Source of the DNA: Jannaschia sp. M317
GTDB taxonomy: Bacteria > Pseudomonadota > Alphaproteobacteria > Rhodobacterales > Rhodobacteraceae
NCBI RefSeq assembly: GCF_025141175.1
Contig: NZ_CP081155.1
Location: 1,331,001 to 1,395,000 of the forward strand
Length of the DNA stretch: 64,000 nucleotides
Direction: 5' to 3'
Under the pieces are notes generated by a model. That model did no database searches. It had not been told where the DNA came from and saw only the letters and a program-made list of their open reading frames with translations. Of the stretch, positions 1-7,599 are shown in pieces. The stretch's first letter is position 1; the number at the start of each line of letters is the position of its first letter. The translations under genes were made by a program, and so were the position numbers.

Positions 1-179
1 CCGACTACGGCATCCGACAGCCGTCCCACGATCTGTCCCATGAGATTTGTCACATGTTGGAACAGCTCTCCATCGAGGACATCTTCGATCAGGGTCTGCA
101 CCAGTTCCTTCAGGTCTTCCTGAAGCGTAATCACGCGCTGGGCCAACAGATCGAACAAGATTACAGGTTCATCAAATGA
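1..179 (+). CDS. alpha-E domain protein, C-terminal fragment
   Basis: The window opens inside a reading frame that ends at the TGA at 177-179; its last codons read HALGQQIEQDYRFIK. The 5' part lies outside the window. The helical, charged tail and the immediately following transglutaminase and Anbu genes match the alpha-E family, which is normally encoded beside a circularly permuted ATP-grasp protein, a transglutaminase-like protein and Anbu. The stop overlaps the next gene's ATG (ATGA), so the two are translationally coupled. The family assignment rests mainly on neighbourhood because only about 58 residues are visible. Confidence 0.72.
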   Translation, partial: DYGIRQPSHDLSHEICHMLEQLSIEDIFDQGLHQFLQVFLKRNHALGQQIEQDYRFIK

Positions 180-1033
180 CCGCCCGACTGCACATCCGCC
201 ACGTCACGACCTATCGCTACGACGCGCCCGTGGACTACGGGTTGCAGCAGTTGCGACTGACGCCCAAGCCTCGCAATGGCCAGCACATCGTCGACTGGAA
301 CACCCGTGTACGCGGGGGGCGGGAAGAATTGAGTTTCGACGACAGCCACGCCAACCACGTTCAGCTCGTGTCGATCGACGCGGGGGCCACCGAGGTGGAA
401 ATCACCGCCGAGGGCGTGATCGAGATGTCCGACGAAACCGGCGTGATCGGCAGTCACGCGGGCTACATGCCGCTGTGGATGTTCCTGCGTCCCACGGACC
501 TGACCCGGCGCGGGCAGGGCACCATCGGCCTGGCACGGGACGTTCGGCCGATGGAAAACCAGTTGGAGCAGCTGCACGCGCTGTCGGCCGCGATCCGCGA
601 GACGGTGACCTACGACACCAATGGCATGGACGTCGCCCGCAGCGCCGAAGAGGCGATCGCCGATGGCCATGGGGTCTGCCAGGATCATGCCCATATCTTT
701 GTCACGGCGGCCCGCCTTCTGGATTGCCCCGCGCGCTATGTCTCCGGCTACCTGAAGATGAACGACCGTGACGACCAGGAGGCGACCCATGCCTGGGCAG
801 AGGCCCACGTCGAGGGTCTGGGATGGGTTGGCTTCGACGTGTCGAACGGCATCTCGCCGGACAAACGGTATGTCCGTGTCGCCACCGGTCTCGACTATGC
901 CGACGCGGCACCCATCTCGGGCATCCGCCAAGGTGCCGGGTTGGAACAGATGTCGGTCAGCGTCCATGTCGCCGAAGCCAAGGCACAGGCCCAGCAGCAG
1001 CAATCCGGGGGGCAGGACCAGGCGCAGAGTTGA
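176..1033 (+). CDS. transglutaminase-like cysteine protease family protein
   Basis: 285 residues. The N-terminal half (about 1-110) is the beta-rich region found before bacterial transglutaminase cores (HIRHVTTYRYDAPVDYG), and the second half is the papain-like core with the expected triad: Cys168 in HGVCQDHAHIF, His205 in ATHAWAE and Asp221 in GFDVSNG. The ATG at 176 overlaps the upstream alpha-E stop. The likely job is cleavage or transfer of an isopeptide or peptide tag within the alpha-E/ATP-grasp/Anbu module; the substrate is unknown. No signal peptide is visible, so it is probably cytoplasmic. The C-terminus is a Gln-rich tail (AQAQQQQSGGQDQAQ). Confidence 0.9.
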   Translation: MTARLHIRHVTTYRYDAPVDYGLQQLRLTPKPRNGQHIVDWNTRVRGGREELSFDDSHANHVQLVSIDAGATEVEITAEGVIEMSDETGVIGSHAGYMPLWMFLRPTDLTRRGQGTIGLARDVRPMENQLEQLHALSAAIRETVTYDTNGMDVARSAEEAIADGHGVCQDHAHIFVTAARLLDCPARYVSGYLKMNDRDDQEATHAWAEAHVEGLGWVGFDVSNGISPDKRYVRVATGLDYADAAPISGIRQGAGLEQMSVSVHVAEAKAQAQQQQSGGQDQAQS

Positions 1034-1177
1034 CCGGCCGAGTTTACCCCAAAACGTGAAACAGCTTATCCAGACGTGCTGCAAAATGTGAAAAATCCGC
1101 AGCAACGGATGCGCCGCCCGTTGACATGGGCGGTCCCCGCGACAACCTCTGACGGACCTGAAACCGGAACTGCATCC

Positions 1178-1912
1178 ATGACCTACTGCGTTGGCCTTCA
1201 CCTCGACCGTGGCCTCGTCTTCATGTCCGACACCCGCACCAACGCGGGCGTCGACAACATCTCTACCTTCCGCAAACAGTTCACCTGGGAGGTGGAGGGC
1301 GACCGGGCCATGGTGTTGATGACGGCGGGAAATCTGGCCACCACCCAGGCGGTCGTCTCGCTTCTGGATGAACGCAACCTGGCTGCGCCCGACCGTGCGC
1401 CCAGCCTTCTGACGGTGCCGTCGATGTTCCAGGCCGCCCGCCTGATCGGCCAGACCCTCAAGGAAGTCATCGCCGACAGTCGCGACGACGGCGGTCCCAC
1501 CGCGTCCAAGGCCTTTGGCGCGACGATGATCCTCGGCGGTCAGATCCAGGGCGGCCCGCCCCGGCTCTATATGATCTACCCGGAAGGGAATTTCGTGGAA
1601 GCTCAGGAGGATACACCGTTTTTCCAGATCGGAGAGACCAAGTACGGCCGCCCCATTCTGGTCCGCGCCTACGACCCGGAGATGCCCTTCGACCAAGCCG
1701 TCAAGCTGCTGATGGTCAGCTTCGATTCGACGATTCGGGCCAACCTGTCGGTCAGCACCCCGCTTGACCTGCAGGTGATCGAGACCGATGCATTCTGTCT
1801 GGGCAAGAGTCGCCGCATCGAAGATGCTGACCCGGATTGGCGCGCGGTGTCGGATGGGTGGTCCGATGCGTTGCGACAGGCCTTCCACAGCCTGCCCGAC
1901 GTCGACTTCTGA
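1178..1912 (+). CDS. anbu: proteasome-type protease Anbu
   Basis: 244 residues of the Anbu (ancestral beta subunit) branch of Ntn-hydrolases related to HslV and the proteasome. The ATG at 1178 is preferred over an upstream in-frame start at 1076 because Met removal then exposes Thr1, the nucleophile (MTYCVGLHLDRGLVFMSD). Counting from Thr1, Asp17 (SDTRTNAGVDN) and Lys32 (FRK) are the partner catalytic residues. Anbu assembles into rings, but its substrates are not established. It follows the transglutaminase-like gene by 144 nt, so it may have its own promoter. The cluster predicts a role in handling peptide tags made by the ATP-grasp/alpha-E proteins. Confidence 0.93.
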   Translation: MTYCVGLHLDRGLVFMSDTRTNAGVDNISTFRKQFTWEVEGDRAMVLMTAGNLATTQAVVSLLDERNLAAPDRAPSLLTVPSMFQAARLIGQTLKEVIADSRDDGGPTASKAFGATMILGGQIQGGPPRLYMIYPEGNFVEAQEDTPFFQIGETKYGRPILVRAYDPEMPFDQAVKLLMVSFDSTIRANLSVSTPLDLQVIETDAFCLGKSRRIEDADPDWRAVSDGWSDALRQAFHSLPDVDF

Positions 1913-1982
1913 TCGCGCCCCTGCGACGAAACGAACGCGTCCAGGCCATTGAACCTGCGGGCCTGCCCGCTACCCTTTGTCC

Positions 1983-2639
1983 ATGCTCCTCCGCGCGCGT
2001 GACCTGACCCAAAGCTTCGCCACCGCGGACGGACCCGTCCGCGTGCTGGACGGCGTGTCCCTTGATCTGGATGCAGGACAGACGCTTGCCTTGACGGGGG
2101 AAAGCGGGTCGGGGAAATCGACGCTTCTGCATCTGATCGCTGGGCTGGACACCCCCGACAGCGGCACGATCCACGTGGCCGGGCGGGACATCGCGGGGCT
2201 TGACGATGCCGGGCGCGCGGCGCTGCGTCGGTCCGAAGTTGGACTGGTCTTTCAGCAATTCAACCTGATCCCCTCGCTGTCTGTTGCCGATAACCTGTCC
2301 TTTCATGCCCGCCTCGCGGGGCGGGCCGACCCTGATCGTCTCGCCCGTCTTGCGGATCGTCTGGGCCTGCAGGATCATCTGTCGAAATATCCCGAACAGC
2401 TGTCCGGCGGACAACAACAGCGGGTCGCTGTGGGCCGAACCCTTGCCGCGTCGCCGCGCCTTGTGCTGGCGGATGAGCCGACGGGCAACCTGGACGAGGC
2501 CACGGGCACCGCGGTGCTGTCGCTCATGTTGGAGCTTGTGTCCGAGGCCGGTGCGGGGTTCCTGATGGTGACCCATTCTGATCGTCTGGCCGACCGGCTG
2601 GATGCGCGACTGCACCTGCGTGCGGGCCGCGTCGCGTGA
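1983..2639 (+). CDS. ABC transporter ATP-binding protein, LolD/AttE-like
   Basis: 218 residues with Walker A GESGSGKST, Q-loop FQQFNLIPSL, signature LSGGQQQR and Walker B LVLADEPTGNLDE, the form typical of the LolD/MacB/FtsE class that works with FtsX-type permeases. I chose the ATG at 1983; an in-frame TTG at 1977 is less likely. The stop overlaps the GTG of the permease gene, so the two subunits are translated together. With the following permease and lipocalin-like gene it resembles the AttEFGH arrangement, an outward or lipid-extracting system rather than an importer. The substrate is not known. Confidence 0.93.
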   Translation: MLLRARDLTQSFATADGPVRVLDGVSLDLDAGQTLALTGESGSGKSTLLHLIAGLDTPDSGTIHVAGRDIAGLDDAGRAALRRSEVGLVFQQFNLIPSLSVADNLSFHARLAGRADPDRLARLADRLGLQDHLSKYPEQLSGGQQQRVAVGRTLAASPRLVLADEPTGNLDEATGTAVLSLMLELVSEAGAGFLMVTHSDRLADRLDARLHLRAGRVA

Positions 2640-5020
2640 TCCGCGCGGGGGCGCAGGCGCTCTGGTCGCATTGGCGGCGTCATCCGATCCAGCTGCTGAC
2701 GCTGATCATCGGGCTGGCGCTGGCGACCGGGCTCTGGACCGGGGTGCAGGCGATCAACGCACAGGCGCGGCTCAGCTATGACCGGGCGGCGGCCACCCTG
2801 GGGCAGGACCGGCTGCCCGCGTTGGAAGGGGCGCTGACGCTGGCCGATTTCGCCCGGGCCAGGCGCGCGGGCTGGCCCGTGTCTCCGGTGGTCGAGGGCC
2901 GTTTGCCCGGCGGGCTCCGCCTGCTGGGGATCGACCCTTTCACCCTACCGCAGACGCCCGGCACCGCGATGCCCGATCTGTCCGAGCCGGACCTGCTGCG
3001 CGCCTTCCTCGCGGCAGAGGTGGCCTTTGCCGCCCCCGACACCTTGGCGCGCCTGCCCGAAACCCTGCCGCCGGCGCGCGCGTTGGAGGGGCTGGCACCG
3101 GGGGTGGTCCTGCTGGACCTGCAAGCAGCGCAGAGCGTGCTGGGATCAGAGGGCATCACGCGCCTTCTTGTCGGGGGACCGACGCCGGATCCTCTGGACC
3201 AGTTGCCCGACCTTTTGCCCGGCACCCGGGTCGCGCAACCCGCGGGCGGTGGTGACATCGCCCGACTGACCGACAGCTTTCATCTGAACCTGACCGCCTT
3301 TGGGCTGCTGGCCTTCGCGGTCGGGTTGTTCATTGTCCATGCAACCATCGGCCTGGCGTTCGAACAGCGCCGCACCCTGTTCCGTACCCTGCGCGCGCTG
3401 GGCCTGCCTGCGCGGGTGCTGGGCGGTTTGCTGGCGGCCGAGCTGCTGGCCTTTACCCTTGTTGCCGGTGCGCTTGGCATTCTGCTGGGCTATCTCGTGG
3501 CGGCGGCTCTGTTGCCCGGCGTCGCGGCGACGCTGTCGGGGCTTTACGGCGCAGGGGTCGAGGGGGCGCTGACGCTTTCGCCCGTCTGGTGGATGTCGGG
3601 CTTTGCCATGGCGGGGGCAGGCATGGCGATTGCAGGCGCGGCAAGCCTGCACCGGATCGTGACCTTGCCGGTTCTGGCCCCTGCCATGCCCCGCGCCTGG
3701 GCGCGGTCACAGCGGCGCAGCGTCTGGATGCAGGGGGCGGCGGGGCTTGTGTTGTTGGGCGGGGCCGCCGGGTTGGCGGTCTTTGGGACCGGTCTGGTGG
3801 TGGGGTTCGTGACGCTGGGCGCGTTGCTGGTGGGCGCGGCGCTGCTGCTGCCGCCGGTCCTGACCCTCGTGCTGGACGCGGGCGCGGCGCGCGCGCGGGG
3901 GGCCGTGGCGCAATGGCTCTGGGCGGATACGCGCCAACAGGTGCCGGGGTTGAGCCTTGCGCTGATGGCGCTGCTGCTGGCGCTGGCGGCCAATATCGGC
4001 GTGGGCACTATGGTCGGCAGCTTCCGCGCGACCTTCGTCGGGTGGCTGGATCAGCGTTTGGCATCCGAGTTGTACATCACCGCCGAGGATATGGCCCAGG
4101 CCGATGCCATCGAGGCCTGGGTTGCGCCGCAGGTTGATGCCGTCTTGCCCATTGTCTCGGTCGAGACCGATTTGGCGGGGGCACCGGGCGCGTTGTTCGC
4201 GGTGGCGGATCATCCGACCTATCGCGACAACTGGCCCCTGCTGGATGCGGTGCCCGCAGTCTGGGACCAGGTGGCGGCGGGTGCGGGCGTGTTGGTGAAT
4301 GAACAATTGGCCCGGCGCGAGGAGCTTTGGGCGGGGACATCAATCGTGGTGCCGGTTCTTGGGCAGACACCGATCCTGGGCGTTTATTCCGACTACGGCA
4401 ACCCAAGAGGCGAGGCGATGCTGGGCCTGGCCGCGTTCGAGGCGGTCTTCCCGCAGGCGGAGCGACGGCGTATGGCGCTGCGCGTGGCCCCTGATGCGGC
4501 AGATGCCCTGGCAGAGACGCTGCGCGATCGGTTCGACCTGACAGGCGACGGCGTGGTGGCACAGGCGCAGGTCAAGGCCTTCTCGTTGAGGGTTTTCGAA
4601 CAGACCTTTGCAGTGACCGCCGCACTCAATGTTCTGACGCTGGGGGTCGCGGCCTTTGCGCTTTGGGCGTCCCTGACGACGCTGGGAACGATGCGCCTGC
4701 CGCAGGTGGCACCTGTCTGGGCGCTGGGCCTGACGCGGGCGCAGTTGGCAGTGGCGGACCTGGGGCGCGCGCTGTTGCTGGCGGCGCTGACCGGGGCGGT
4801 GGCGGTACCGGTGGGGATCGCACTGGCCTGGGTGCTGTTGGCTGTGGTCAACGTGCAGGCCTTCGGTTGGCGCCTGCCGCTCCTGCCGGATCCGGGGGGG
4901 TGGCTGCGGCTGGGCGGCTGGACCCTTACGGCGGCGGTTCTGGCGGCGGCGGTCCCGGCCTGGCGGCTCTGGCGGATGCCGCCCTCGGACCTGGTCAAGG
5001 TCTTTGCGCATGAACGGTAA
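2636..5020 (+). CDS. ABC transporter permease, FtsX-like, AttFG-type
   Basis: 794 residues, starting at a GTG that overlaps the ATPase stop (GTGA). An N-terminal membrane anchor (about 15-35) and a long periplasmic region precede a three-helix FtsX block (about 215-345). Further helices near 365-425 and 435-460, a second periplasmic region, and a final FtsX block (about 660-785) follow. This double-FtsX layout is that of a fused AttF/AttG or LolC-E-like permease, so one polypeptide may replace two subunits. The next gene encodes a CrtC/AttH lipocalin-like protein. The role is inferred as extraction or export of a hydrophobic substrate. Confidence 0.9.
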   Translation: MIRAGAQALWSHWRRHPIQLLTLIIGLALATGLWTGVQAINAQARLSYDRAAATLGQDRLPALEGALTLADFARARRAGWPVSPVVEGRLPGGLRLLGIDPFTLPQTPGTAMPDLSEPDLLRAFLAAEVAFAAPDTLARLPETLPPARALEGLAPGVVLLDLQAAQSVLGSEGITRLLVGGPTPDPLDQLPDLLPGTRVAQPAGGGDIARLTDSFHLNLTAFGLLAFAVGLFIVHATIGLAFEQRRTLFRTLRALGLPARVLGGLLAAELLAFTLVAGALGILLGYLVAAALLPGVAATLSGLYGAGVEGALTLSPVWWMSGFAMAGAGMAIAGAASLHRIVTLPVLAPAMPRAWARSQRRSVWMQGAAGLVLLGGAAGLAVFGTGLVVGFVTLGALLVGAALLLPPVLTLVLDAGAARARGAVAQWLWADTRQQVPGLSLALMALLLALAANIGVGTMVGSFRATFVGWLDQRLASELYITAEDMAQADAIEAWVAPQVDAVLPIVSVETDLAGAPGALFAVADHPTYRDNWPLLDAVPAVWDQVAAGAGVLVNEQLARREELWAGTSIVVPVLGQTPILGVYSDYGNPRGEAMLGLAAFEAVFPQAERRRMALRVAPDAADALAETLRDRFDLTGDGVVAQAQVKAFSLRVFEQTFAVTAALNVLTLGVAAFALWASLTTLGTMRLPQVAPVWALGLTRAQLAVADLGRALLLAALTGAVAVPVGIALAWVLLAVVNVQAFGWRLPLLPDPGGWLRLGGWTLTAAVLAAAVPAWRLWRMPPSDLVKVFAHER

Positions 5021-5027
5021 CGGGGGA

Positions 5028-5071
5028 TCAATGTTATGGAAAACATTGAGCAAAGCCTTCGAAGGCTTTGC
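5028..5071 (+). repeat. bipartite palindrome, copy A
   Basis: Two adjacent inverted repeats start 7 nt after the permease stop codon: TCAATGTT/AACATTGA (5028-5035 and 5042-5049), then a perfect 22-bp palindrome centred on TTCGAA (5050-5071). The same design, a first hairpin followed by one with a TTCGAA or similar core, is seen at 19332-19377, 25457-25502 and 52023-52067. Here the element overlaps the start and signal-peptide codons of the next gene, so the repeat has become coding. Confidence 0.75.
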
Positions 5072-6080
5072 CGCCGCGCTGGCGGTTTGCGTCGCGATCG
5101 GCACAGGCGCGGCGGCGCAGGGGTTTGCCGGTTTGGGGCAGGGGGGCGACGGCTTTGCCTTACCGCAGCCAGATCCGGTGTTCGATTTTCCCGCCGACCA
5201 CGGACCCCATGAAGGTTTCCGCATCGAATGGTGGTATCTGACCGCGACCCTGCGCGATGCCCAAGGCACCCGGTACGGCATCCAATGGACGTTGTTCCGG
5301 TCCGCCCTGTCGCCCGAGGGCCCGCAGGTCTGGATGGGACACTTCGGTCTGACCACCCCCGATGCCCACTATTCCGCAGAGCGGCTGGCGCGTGGCGGCG
5401 TCGGCCAGGCGGGCGTCCAGGTCGCGCCTTTCGATGCGTGGATCGATGACTGGCAATTGGCAGGACCGGATCTTGACAGGCTGACGCTGCGTGCGCGGAC
5501 CGCCGAGACGGGATACGACCTTGCCCTGTCCGCTCAGGGGCCGCTGGTGTTTCATGGTGACGGCGGTTTTTCGGTCAAATCCGCCAGCGGGCAGGCCAGC
5601 TACTACTACTCCCAACCCTTCTACAGCGTCAGCGGTCTGCTCGATCTGCCATCCGGTCCGGTCGAGGTGACGGGGGAGGCCTGGCTTGACCGGGAATGGT
5701 CTTCGCAACCGTTGGAGGGCGATCAGGAGGGCTGGGATTGGTTCTCGCTCCATCTTGACGACGGCAACCGGCTGATGGCGTTCCGGCTGCGTGGCGATGG
5801 CGACTATACCTATGCGTCCTGGATCGCGCCCGATGGTCGCCTGACGCCCTATGGCGATGGCGCGCTGACGTTGGAGCCGCTGACCACGGCCCAGGTCGCC
5901 GGTCGCACGGTGCCGGTGCGCTGGCGGCTGCGCCTGCCGGCCGAGGGCGTGGACCTGGACGTCGGGGCCGTGAACCCGCAAAGCTGGCAAGACACGCTGT
6001 TTTCCTATTGGGAGGGCCCGGTTACCGCGACCGGCAGCCACCGGGCCGAAGGATATCTGGAGATGACCGGTTATGAGTGA
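5031..6080 (+). CDS. CrtC/AttH lipocalin-like protein
   Basis: 349 residues. A signal peptide (hydrophobic stretch FAAALAVCVAIGTGAAAQ) is followed by the CrtC/AttH fold: EWWYLTATLRD and YGIQWTLFRSAL near the start, EAWLDREWSS and WDWFSLHLDDG in the middle. Proteins of this family include hydroxyneurosporene hydratase CrtC and AttH. The ABC ATPase and permease upstream point to the AttH role, a periplasmic partner of a transporter, rather than carotenoid synthesis, and no carotenoid gene is nearby. I used the ATG at 5031 with GGGGGA just upstream; ATG 5010, also in frame, is possible. The first codons lie inside a palindromic repeat. Confidence 0.85.
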   Translation: MLWKTLSKAFEGFAAALAVCVAIGTGAAAQGFAGLGQGGDGFALPQPDPVFDFPADHGPHEGFRIEWWYLTATLRDAQGTRYGIQWTLFRSALSPEGPQVWMGHFGLTTPDAHYSAERLARGGVGQAGVQVAPFDAWIDDWQLAGPDLDRLTLRARTAETGYDLALSAQGPLVFHGDGGFSVKSASGQASYYYSQPFYSVSGLLDLPSGPVEVTGEAWLDREWSSQPLEGDQEGWDWFSLHLDDGNRLMAFRLRGDGDYTYASWIAPDGRLTPYGDGALTLEPLTTAQVAGRTVPVRWRLRLPAEGVDLDVGAVNPQSWQDTLFSYWEGPVTATGSHRAEGYLEMTGYE

Positions 6081-6615
6081 TCCCTGGCAAAGCCTCGGTA
6101 CCCTGCGCGCGCACCTTTGGGCGCGGCTTGCCCGCGGGGCGGCGAAGGCGGACGATCCCTTTCGCTTCACCACACTCGCCACGCTGGGTGCCGAGGGGCC
6201 AGAGGCGCGGATCGTTGGTCTGCGTCGGGCCGGGGCCGGGCAGGTCGAGGTGCACTCCGATCTGCGCACAGCCAAGGTCACGGCCCTGCGCCGGGATCCC
6301 CGTGCGGCGCTTTTGTTTTGGGACCCTGACACGCAGGAACAGCTGCGCCTGTCCGTGCGCCTGACTGTGTTCCCGGCGGACCCGTCGCGTTGGGCTGCGA
6401 TCCCCCCCGAGGCGCGGTTGAACTATGGCACCGACCCGGCCCCCGGCACGCCCATCGACGACCCCGACCGTCTGACGCGCACCCCCGAGGCCGCGCGCCA
6501 CGGCACGCTGACAGGGCCCGTGTTGCGCATGGATGCGGTCAGCCTGGCCCATGATCCGCATCGACGCGCGGTCTTTGAGGGGCCGGACCTGCGCGGGGCC
6601 TGGGTCGCGCCCTAA
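6073..6615 (+). CDS. pyridoxamine 5'-phosphate oxidase-like FMN-binding protein
   Basis: 180 residues. It has the split-barrel flavin-binding fold of the PNPOx superfamily, with FRFTTLATLGAEGPEARIVGLRR and SDLRTAKVTALRRDPRAALLFWDP corresponding to the FMN phosphate-binding strands. It lacks the longer C-terminal part of true PdxH, so it is better called a PNPOx-like family protein; substrate and physiological role are unknown. The ATG at 6073 lies 8 nt inside the preceding gene, which suggests co-translation with the AttH-like protein. Confidence 0.87.
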   Translation: MSDPWQSLGTLRAHLWARLARGAAKADDPFRFTTLATLGAEGPEARIVGLRRAGAGQVEVHSDLRTAKVTALRRDPRAALLFWDPDTQEQLRLSVRLTVFPADPSRWAAIPPEARLNYGTDPAPGTPIDDPDRLTRTPEAARHGTLTGPVLRMDAVSLAHDPHRRAVFEGPDLRGAWVAP

Positions 6616-6641
6616 CGGTTCGTTCACGACTTGGCGCTAAA

Positions 6642-6663
6642 CCTCCGGCCAAACTGTCGGAGG
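6642..6663 (+). promoter_or_regulatory. hairpin covering the motB ribosome-binding site
   Basis: CCTCCG (6642-6647) can pair with CGGAGG (6658-6663) across a 10-nt loop. GGAGG is the Shine-Dalgarno sequence of motB (ATG at 6672), so the hairpin would occlude it. Whether this is regulatory or a chance pairing cannot be decided from sequence alone. Confidence 0.35.
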
Positions 6664-6671
6664 ATCTGGGC

Positions 6672-7472
6672 ATGAGTGGCGAGAACAAGCGCCCGATCAT
6701 CATCAAGCGCAAGAAGGTGGTCGGCGGTGGCGGCCACCATGGTGGCGCGTGGAAGGTGGCCTATGCGGATTTCGTGACCGCGATGATGGCCTTCTTCATG
6801 CTGATGTGGCTGCTGAACGCCACCACAGAGAATCAGCGCAAGGGCCTGGCCGACTACTTCAGCCCCACCGTTGCGCTGTCGCGCACCTCTGGCGGCGGCG
6901 ATGGGGCGCTGGGTGGGCGTACGATCAGCAGTGACTCCACCGCCGTCGACGTCGGGCGCGGCGGCGTCACGTCGACCACGTTTCATGGCTCCACCGAAGC
7001 GGAGAACGCGGAGCTGGAGGCCGTCGAAGCCGCGCTTTTGGGGCGAGGTGGCGAAAGCCTGCTGGATCAGGAACAGTTACGCCATGTCGCCGTGCGCCTG
7101 ACCGATGAGGGGCTGGTCATCGAACTCTTTGACCTGCCGGACCGTCCTCTGTTCGAGCAGGGGGACGCGACACCCACCCTGCGGGAGCTTCTCGGCTCGG
7201 TCGCCCCCCTCCTGCGGGAGCAGCGCAATCCCTTGGCGCTAAGCGCGTTTACAGCGGCTGAACCGGTCGTGACACGGGTGCCGCGCGGCTGGGACCTGTC
7301 GACAGAACGGGCGCAGGCCCTGCGCCGCACTCTGTTGCCGCTTGAAATCCCCGATGGTCGGATTGCCCGTTTGACTGGCCACGCCGACCGCCGTCCCGCG
7401 GATCGCAACCCCCTGTCGGCGCGGAACAACAGGGTGGAAATCACGCTTTTGCGCGCGGGGTCCAACCCCTGA
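6672..7472 (+). CDS. motB: flagellar motor protein MotB
   Basis: 266 residues. A charged cytoplasmic N-terminus (KRPIIIKRKKV) leads into one membrane helix (about 29-50) carrying the proton-accepting Asp33 in YADFVTAMMAFFMLMWLLNA. A plug and linker follow, and the C-terminal OmpA/MotB peptidoglycan-binding domain ends in GHADRRPADRNPLSARNNRVEITL. MotB pairs with MotA as the stator; motA is not in this window. It precedes the hook and junction genes on the same strand. The linker around 75-110 is Gly/Ser/Thr-rich. Confidence 0.95.
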   Translation: MSGENKRPIIIKRKKVVGGGGHHGGAWKVAYADFVTAMMAFFMLMWLLNATTENQRKGLADYFSPTVALSRTSGGGDGALGGRTISSDSTAVDVGRGGVTSTTFHGSTEAENAELEAVEAALLGRGGESLLDQEQLRHVAVRLTDEGLVIELFDLPDRPLFEQGDATPTLRELLGSVAPLLREQRNPLALSAFTAAEPVVTRVPRGWDLSTERAQALRRTLLPLEIPDGRIARLTGHADRRPADRNPLSARNNRVEITLLRAGSNP

Positions 7473-7514
7473 CATGGAGCGCGCGTTAACCCTGCCCGCG
7501 TTTCGTCACAGCCG

Positions 7515-7529
7515 TTAGCCGGGGCTTAA
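7515..7529 (+). promoter_or_regulatory. CtrA-like binding site upstream of flgE
   Basis: TTAG-N7-TTAA (7515-7518 and 7526-7529) differs by one base from the alphaproteobacterial CtrA consensus TTAA-N7-TTAA, and a further TTAAC half site lies at 7486-7490. It sits about 70 bp before the flgE start. CtrA is known to control flagellar genes in Rhodobacterales; binding here is an inference. Confidence 0.5.
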
Positions 7530-7599
7530 CCTTCCGTGGGCTAGGGTGCCTCGACTCGGGGAGAACCCCCGAGGAGAGAGACAGCCGAAAGGGACTTTG

